From Microthyrium microscopicum (lineage: Eukaryota > Ascomycota > Dothideomycetes > Microthyriales > Microthyriaceae), in the NCBI GenBank assembly GCA_010405405.1, contig MU004232.1:7540-71539 (forward strand): a stretch of 64,000 nt of DNA. The letters are read 5' to 3'. A program made the translations under genes and the position numbers. Shown here one piece after another: positions 60,216-64,000 of this stretch. Below the pieces are notes generated by a model. That model searched no databases and had not been told where the DNA came from. It was given only the letters and a program-made list of their open reading frames with translations. Position 1 is the stretch's first letter; each line of letters begins with the position of its first letter.

Positions 60216-61904
60216 ATGACAGATCCACCAGTCTATACCATAGCTCAGGGAGATTCCCTTGGGCCCTTTTGTATACCACCCTCTCCTCACCACCAAAGAA
60301 TATCTACTAACACATCCATAGATCTCGGCGCATCCATCCACGACATTCTCGCCCGCATCAAATCCCTCCCTCTAATCTACCCCAACATCCAAATCTCCTA
60401 CTCCCAAACCCATCCTCTTCTCGCCCCAATCACAGTCCTTCTCCCCGCAAACGGCGTCCGTCTACGCTTCGACGGTCACGACCAGCGCCTCCGCCTGATC
60501 GAAGTTCTCGACTTTTCCAAATCCCAACTAATCTACAAAAACCAAAAAGTCCGCTACGGCGACATCTATAACACTCAAGGTGTCAAAGAGCCTCCCGCAA
60601 AACACGGGCCTGACTTCAAAAGTGCCTACAAGATCTTTGGGCCCACAACGCCAGGCGAATACATACCTCCAGGGAAGGGAACGAGAACAGATACGGGGAC
60701 ATATGTGCTGAGTTATCCGGGGCTGGCATGGAGCTTTCCGTTGAAGGAGAGTGTCTGGAATGCGGATCTCACATGGGCTGGCGCGGTGAGCGTACTATCC
60801 AGTACTGCGACGAAGCCTGCACTAGCGCTCAGTCTGTTCGTTGGAGAATCATGGGAGTTGGCTAGGACGGGATTGTTTGATGTTGAGATGTTTGGGCACC
60901 TAAGATCGCCCTTGCCACAAGGTGTTAAGCGCGAGACGGTAGCGAGGGAGATTGAGCGTGCAAAGGTCCATGAGCGCGGACGTATCGAACTGCAAAGACA
61001 CGATGCGCCGAGCTTCTGGATTATTTTGGGTGAAACGACTCCACAGGATTTGCTGACGGAGCTGGGCCCGCCCGATAGTATCAAGAAGAAGAGTGAGGAT
61101 GGGCTGGGAATTCATCGACATCGCAAGTATAGCTCGGCTGGTAATTCCAGAAGAGGGAGCTCGAACGTCGACATGACGCCGCCAGATCACCAGAGTAGAA
61201 TGCCTTATGATTCCGGAGCTAGTAGCCAGGCTGAAGAGAGCGAACTATCTGAGGATGAGGAGGTGATTGATGACAAGAACCAAAACGCTGAGCAGGTGTT
61301 TTACAATTATTATTCACACGGCTTTGACATCCTAATATCGAACCCCACGTCTTCCCCATCTTTCTCGGCGAACACAAACAGCAATGGAGGCTCCAGAGCC
61401 GCATCACCCTACGCCAACCAAACCACCGAAAAGCGCGAGCCCGTATTACCAAAATCTCATCTCGTCGCCACAAAGATACTCATTCACGGCAACGTACCAG
61501 GAACTTGGTCCTTCAACAAACATCGCCGTCTCCGCTGGACTCTCGACCTCTCTCCACCCTCGGAGGACGAATATGATCCCATCACGAGCGAGAGTCCATT
61601 CCGCGACATCCAAGACCGCCTTCACGAAGTCTTCCACAATAGCTACCAGACCGATGAGGAGGAACGCGCAGCCGGCCGTCCCATGGCCATCAATCGTGCA
61701 TTTGCACGCGAAGAGCTCAGCGCGGGCGGCGAATATGGCGTGATTGGTAGCTGGGAGGATGGCGGGACGAGTAGCGTGAGACGAGATGGTGATGATGGAA
61801 AAGGCGAGAGCGAGAAGATGGGTGGTGCGGAGCTTTATGGATGGCCTGGATTGGTCTTTGAGGTGTTGAAGAATGGTGCTGTGAGCTGCTTGATGGTTTA
61901 CTGA
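60216..61904 (+). CDS. PHAF1/UPF0183-family protein (autophagy-associated)
   Basis: Two exons (60,216–60,270 and 60,322–61,904) give 545 residues. The 51-base intron starts GTATAC, has a TACTAAC branch site and ends TAG. Splicing turns the start into SLGPFYLGASIHDIL, which matches the family's N-terminal block, although the unspliced frame also stays open. Further family blocks are LRFDGHDQRLRLIEV, SYPGLAWSFPL, and an ETTPQDLLTELGPPDSI motif repeating the first half's pattern. An YYSHGFDILI block and an HGNVPGTWSFN block then lead toward the C-terminus. Acidic and Ser-rich inserts (about residues 280–345 and 360–400) are fungal additions. In animals the homologue (C16orf70/PHAF1) binds BCAS3 and goes to the phagophore; a similar role here is inferred from homology. 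Confidence 0.8.
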   Translation: MTDPPVYTIAQGDSLGPFCIPPSPHHQRISTNTSIDLGASIHDILARIKSLPLIYPNIQISYSQTHPLLAPITVLLPANGVRLRFDGHDQRLRLIEVLDFSKSQLIYKNQKVRYGDIYNTQGVKEPPAKHGPDFKSAYKIFGPTTPGEYIPPGKGTRTDTGTYVLSYPGLAWSFPLKESVWNADLTWAGAVSVLSSTATKPALALSLFVGESWELARTGLFDVEMFGHLRSPLPQGVKRETVAREIERAKVHERGRIELQRHDAPSFWIILGETTPQDLLTELGPPDSIKKKSEDGLGIHRHRKYSSAGNSRRGSSNVDMTPPDHQSRMPYDSGASSQAEESELSEDEEVIDDKNQNAEQVFYNYYSHGFDILISNPTSSPSFSANTNSNGGSRAASPYANQTTEKREPVLPKSHLVATKILIHGNVPGTWSFNKHRRLRWTLDLSPPSEDEYDPITSESPFRDIQDRLHEVFHNSYQTDEEERAAGRPMAINRAFAREELSAGGEYGVIGSWEDGGTSSVRRDGDDGKGESEKMGGAELYGWPGLVFEVLKNGAVSCLMVY

Positions 61905-62000
61905 TGGGGACTGTTGCATTCAGTTGATTGACCTCATTCTTGTTTTCGACGCGTAGAATCTGTTGTTGAAGCAATGGATACCCGCATTTCATCCTCATCT

Positions 62001-62662
62001 TCATCCTCCTTTCATACTCCCCAAACTAGCTTCCCTTAACGCAGCGACTCCCGAATGGCTCGCGGGTCCAACCCTCTTCAATTCTCTTGCGCCTTCAGCA
62101 ACACCATCAACAAGTTCCCCGGCTTCATGTCGTCTAACTTTCTCTTTCGCAATCTTCAGCTCCTCTTTGATCTTCTGTACTTTATCCCCCGTCGCCACAC
62201 TAAGGAGTCGTTTCAACATAGCTACCCTCTTCTCCGGAAATGATTGTATGCGCGTTGGGTTAACGAAAAAGCGTTGTTGGTCAAGATATCGACCGAACAT
62301 GAGATATTCGTTGGTTCCGCTCTTGATTAGCCATGCGCGTCGTTGGGAGTCGTACTCGCGTTTATTGCGTTCGAACTCGGTGCGGGCGTGGCGGTATGTG
62401 TCGTCGCGGACGGAAGAGGGTGGTGCTCCTGATTATATATATTAGCATGCAAAGGAACGGTACAGAATAGTCGTGTATGGAAGGGTTTCGCATGACGGGT
62501 AGTGGGTGGCGTACTGTAGATGGTTCGTATGATTTTACGGTACAGGGAGAGGGCGTTGGCGCGGAGCTCTTCTTGTGTGTATTCGCCGTTGCCTTGAAGC
62601 CGTCGGAGGACTTGGAAGGCTGAAACCTTTTTGCCCATGTGGGCGGGAAGTTTTGTTGCCAT
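62001..62662 (-). CDS. LYR-motif (Complex1_LYR-like) mitochondrial protein
   Basis: Two exons (62,662–62,515 and 62,428–62,001) with an 86-base GTACGC…CAG intron give 191 residues. A basic amphipathic start (MATKLPAHMGKKVSAFQVLRR) leads to ALSLYRKIIRTIY with the LYR tripeptide at about 40–42. Charged helices (RHARTEFERNK) and a hydrophobic block (EYLMFGRYL) follow, and the C-terminal third is predicted coiled. LYR proteins are small mitochondrial adaptors for iron–sulfur or respiratory-complex assembly, bound to acyl carrier protein; which complex this one serves is unknown. An in-frame upstream ATG at 62,752 would add 30 low-complexity Ser/Asn residues; I prefer the inner ATG because the targeting-like helix begins there. 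Confidence 0.7.
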
Positions 62663-62948
62663 GTTGGCGGATTGATTGCTGTTGCTGTTGCTGTGCAGTG
62701 AAGCATGAATTTCCAATGTCGATGATCCGAAAAGTTGTATGATTGCGGACATAGTCGGACATAAGGACGTTCAGAATCGATCCCTGCAAGTTTGGACATT
62801 TAGGGCTAGGGTTTTAGTGCGATTTTCTCGCGTCTGCCGTCTGCTAACAGCCAACATCTAAAAGCCAGACAGCTTCCAAGCTGTAACGAACAACCACTAA
62901 ACTCCCTCTTCTACCCGTACATACTCACACCACAAGTCAAACCTTCCA

Positions 62949-63866
62949 ATGCCTACAGAAACTCGCGCCGCCAAGCGCAGCAAGACCTCCAATGCTCCAG
63001 CCCAAGCGTCTGTTGGTCCTGGCGATCTTCAAACGCGTCTTCGAGAGCTCAATACATTGTCAACAACCGAGTTTCAACAAGAGCATATCCCTAAACATCT
63101 CTTGACCTACAACTCCACCAAACTCCCAAGCGGCTCCATCACTCTTGAATACTGCTCCGCCTCCGAACTAAGCAAACAAGACCTGGACAAATGCTTCCAA
63201 TTACTAGTCCAAACCAGCCGCGAAGACTATGAAGATAGCTCGCGCGGATGGCATCCAGAGCACAAGCGCGCCGAGATGCTAGACATGAACATGCGCTACT
63301 TGATCGTCCGATCTTCCCCTTCCAAGCAACAACAACAACAACAACAACAGACTCCTATGACTGCTTCAACGCCGATTGCTGCCTCACGCGTCTCGCAAGT
63401 CGATGGCTCACACACAACTACCTCAACACCAGCCTCGACATCCTCCCGCACATCCACAGACACCATAACCACCACTAATCCCGCCCTAGACACCTTCGGC
63501 TTCCTCTCATTCCAACTAGACGATGACTGGACGCTGTCTGGCTACCGGGTGCCTATACTCTATCTCTACGAGATCCACCTTGGCCGCAGTCTGCGTGGAA
63601 CAGGTCTTGGAAAATACTTGATGAACCTCGCAAGGCACATCGCCGCCGCCACCAGCATGGCCAAAGTCGAACTCAGCGTCTTTCGATCCAACATGCACGC
63701 CGAGGACTTCTACCGTGGCCTAGGATATGTGACGGACGAGACGAGTCCACGAATGGTGAAGAAGGGCCGGAAGAGAATGAAGCCGGATTGGTTGGTTCTT
63801 AGCTTGCCCATCAAAACCGAGCCGAGCAGTGAAGAATCTGATGACGAAGGCCCTGGTCCAGCTTGA
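62949..63866 (+). CDS. NAT4: Histone N-alpha-acetyltransferase NatD (NAA40/Nat4)
   Basis: One exon of 305 residues. NatD acetylates the N-terminal serine of histones H4 and H2A. The family signature is present: a GWHPEHKRAEM block (about residues 100–110), YLYEIHLGRSLRGTGLGKYL with the acetyl-CoA pyrophosphate loop RGTGLG (216–221), and VELSVFRSNMHAEDFYRGLGY (240–260). The conserved core is split by a 60-residue insert (about 121–180) made of a run of eight glutamines (CAA/CAG codons near 63,328–63,351) and Ser/Thr repeats, unlike the compact yeast and human enzymes. The basic N-terminus and acidic C-terminus (EPSSEESDDE) are also extensions. The start ATG is the first in frame and sits about 80 bases after a short divergent spacer from the LYR gene's upstream region. 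Confidence 0.85.
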   Translation: MPTETRAAKRSKTSNAPAQASVGPGDLQTRLRELNTLSTTEFQQEHIPKHLLTYNSTKLPSGSITLEYCSASELSKQDLDKCFQLLVQTSREDYEDSSRGWHPEHKRAEMLDMNMRYLIVRSSPSKQQQQQQQQTPMTASTPIAASRVSQVDGSHTTTSTPASTSSRTSTDTITTTNPALDTFGFLSFQLDDDWTLSGYRVPILYLYEIHLGRSLRGTGLGKYLMNLARHIAAATSMAKVELSVFRSNMHAEDFYRGLGYVTDETSPRMVKKGRKRMKPDWLVLSLPIKTEPSSEESDDEGPGPA

Positions 63867-64000
63867 ATTTGTTGGACTTTCGGCCAGCTTGAATGTGTTG
63901 GATATTATTCTGTTCGTTCTTCTACGCATTATACCCCATAGTTTCGCCATACATAGGCCAAATTCAATTATTCGTTGGTGTTATATCTGTCTCGCTTCCT

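Overview
The window looks like nuclear DNA of a filamentous ascomycete (Pezizomycotina). The genes carry many short GT–AG introns of about 45–60 bases with CTAAC-like branch sites. The protein families are typical of the group: fungal rhodopsin-domain protein, PhiA-like cell-wall protein, HeLo-like/ankyrin protein, DUR3, NatD and PHAF1-like. The left half bears the footprint of RIP (repeat-induced point mutation). Genus cannot be fixed; a Leotiomycete-like fungus is an inference only.

Layout. Bases 1 to about 31,975 form one AT-saturated, gene-free island made of old repeats: a LINE on the minus strand (about 17.4–22.7 kb), a Ty3/gypsy-type pol fossil on the plus strand (about 23.3–26.4 kb), a separate retropepsin-like fossil near 12.6 kb, and several tandem arrays. 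The island ends abruptly inside a repeat. A 245-base sequence at 8,956–9,200 recurs without gaps at 31,825–32,069, and only the last ~95 bases of the right copy have normal base composition.

Bases 32,070–64,000 are ordinary gene-rich DNA. From left to right: an orphan multi-pass membrane protein; a short OrsD-like zinc-finger gene piece; a rhodopsin-domain (SAT4-type) membrane protein; a broken MFS transporter; a phosphatidylserine-decarboxylase-like enzyme; a PhiA/IgE-binding-like secreted protein; a HeLo-like plus ankyrin protein; the urea symporter DUR3; a divergent kinesin-14; a type-B carboxylesterase; an oxidosqualene cyclase; a doubtful small ORF; a MARVEL-type membrane protein; a PHAF1/UPF0183-family protein; a LYR-motif protein; and the histone N-acetyltransferase NatD (NAT4/NAA40).

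How they fit together. The genes from about 58.9 kb onward, DUR3 and the kinesin look like conserved housekeeping genes. The stretch nearest the RIP island (32–45 kb) is accessory in character, with an orphan, a gene fragment, a pseudogene, a decarboxylase-like enzyme, a secreted protein and a putative self/non-self or cell-death type protein. The esterase and oxidosqualene cyclase are neighbours on the same strand and could form a minimal triterpenoid pair, but no P450 or other tailoring enzyme is visible. Exon structures were worked out by hand from splice signals and frame continuity. Each stated multi-exon total is a whole number of codons.
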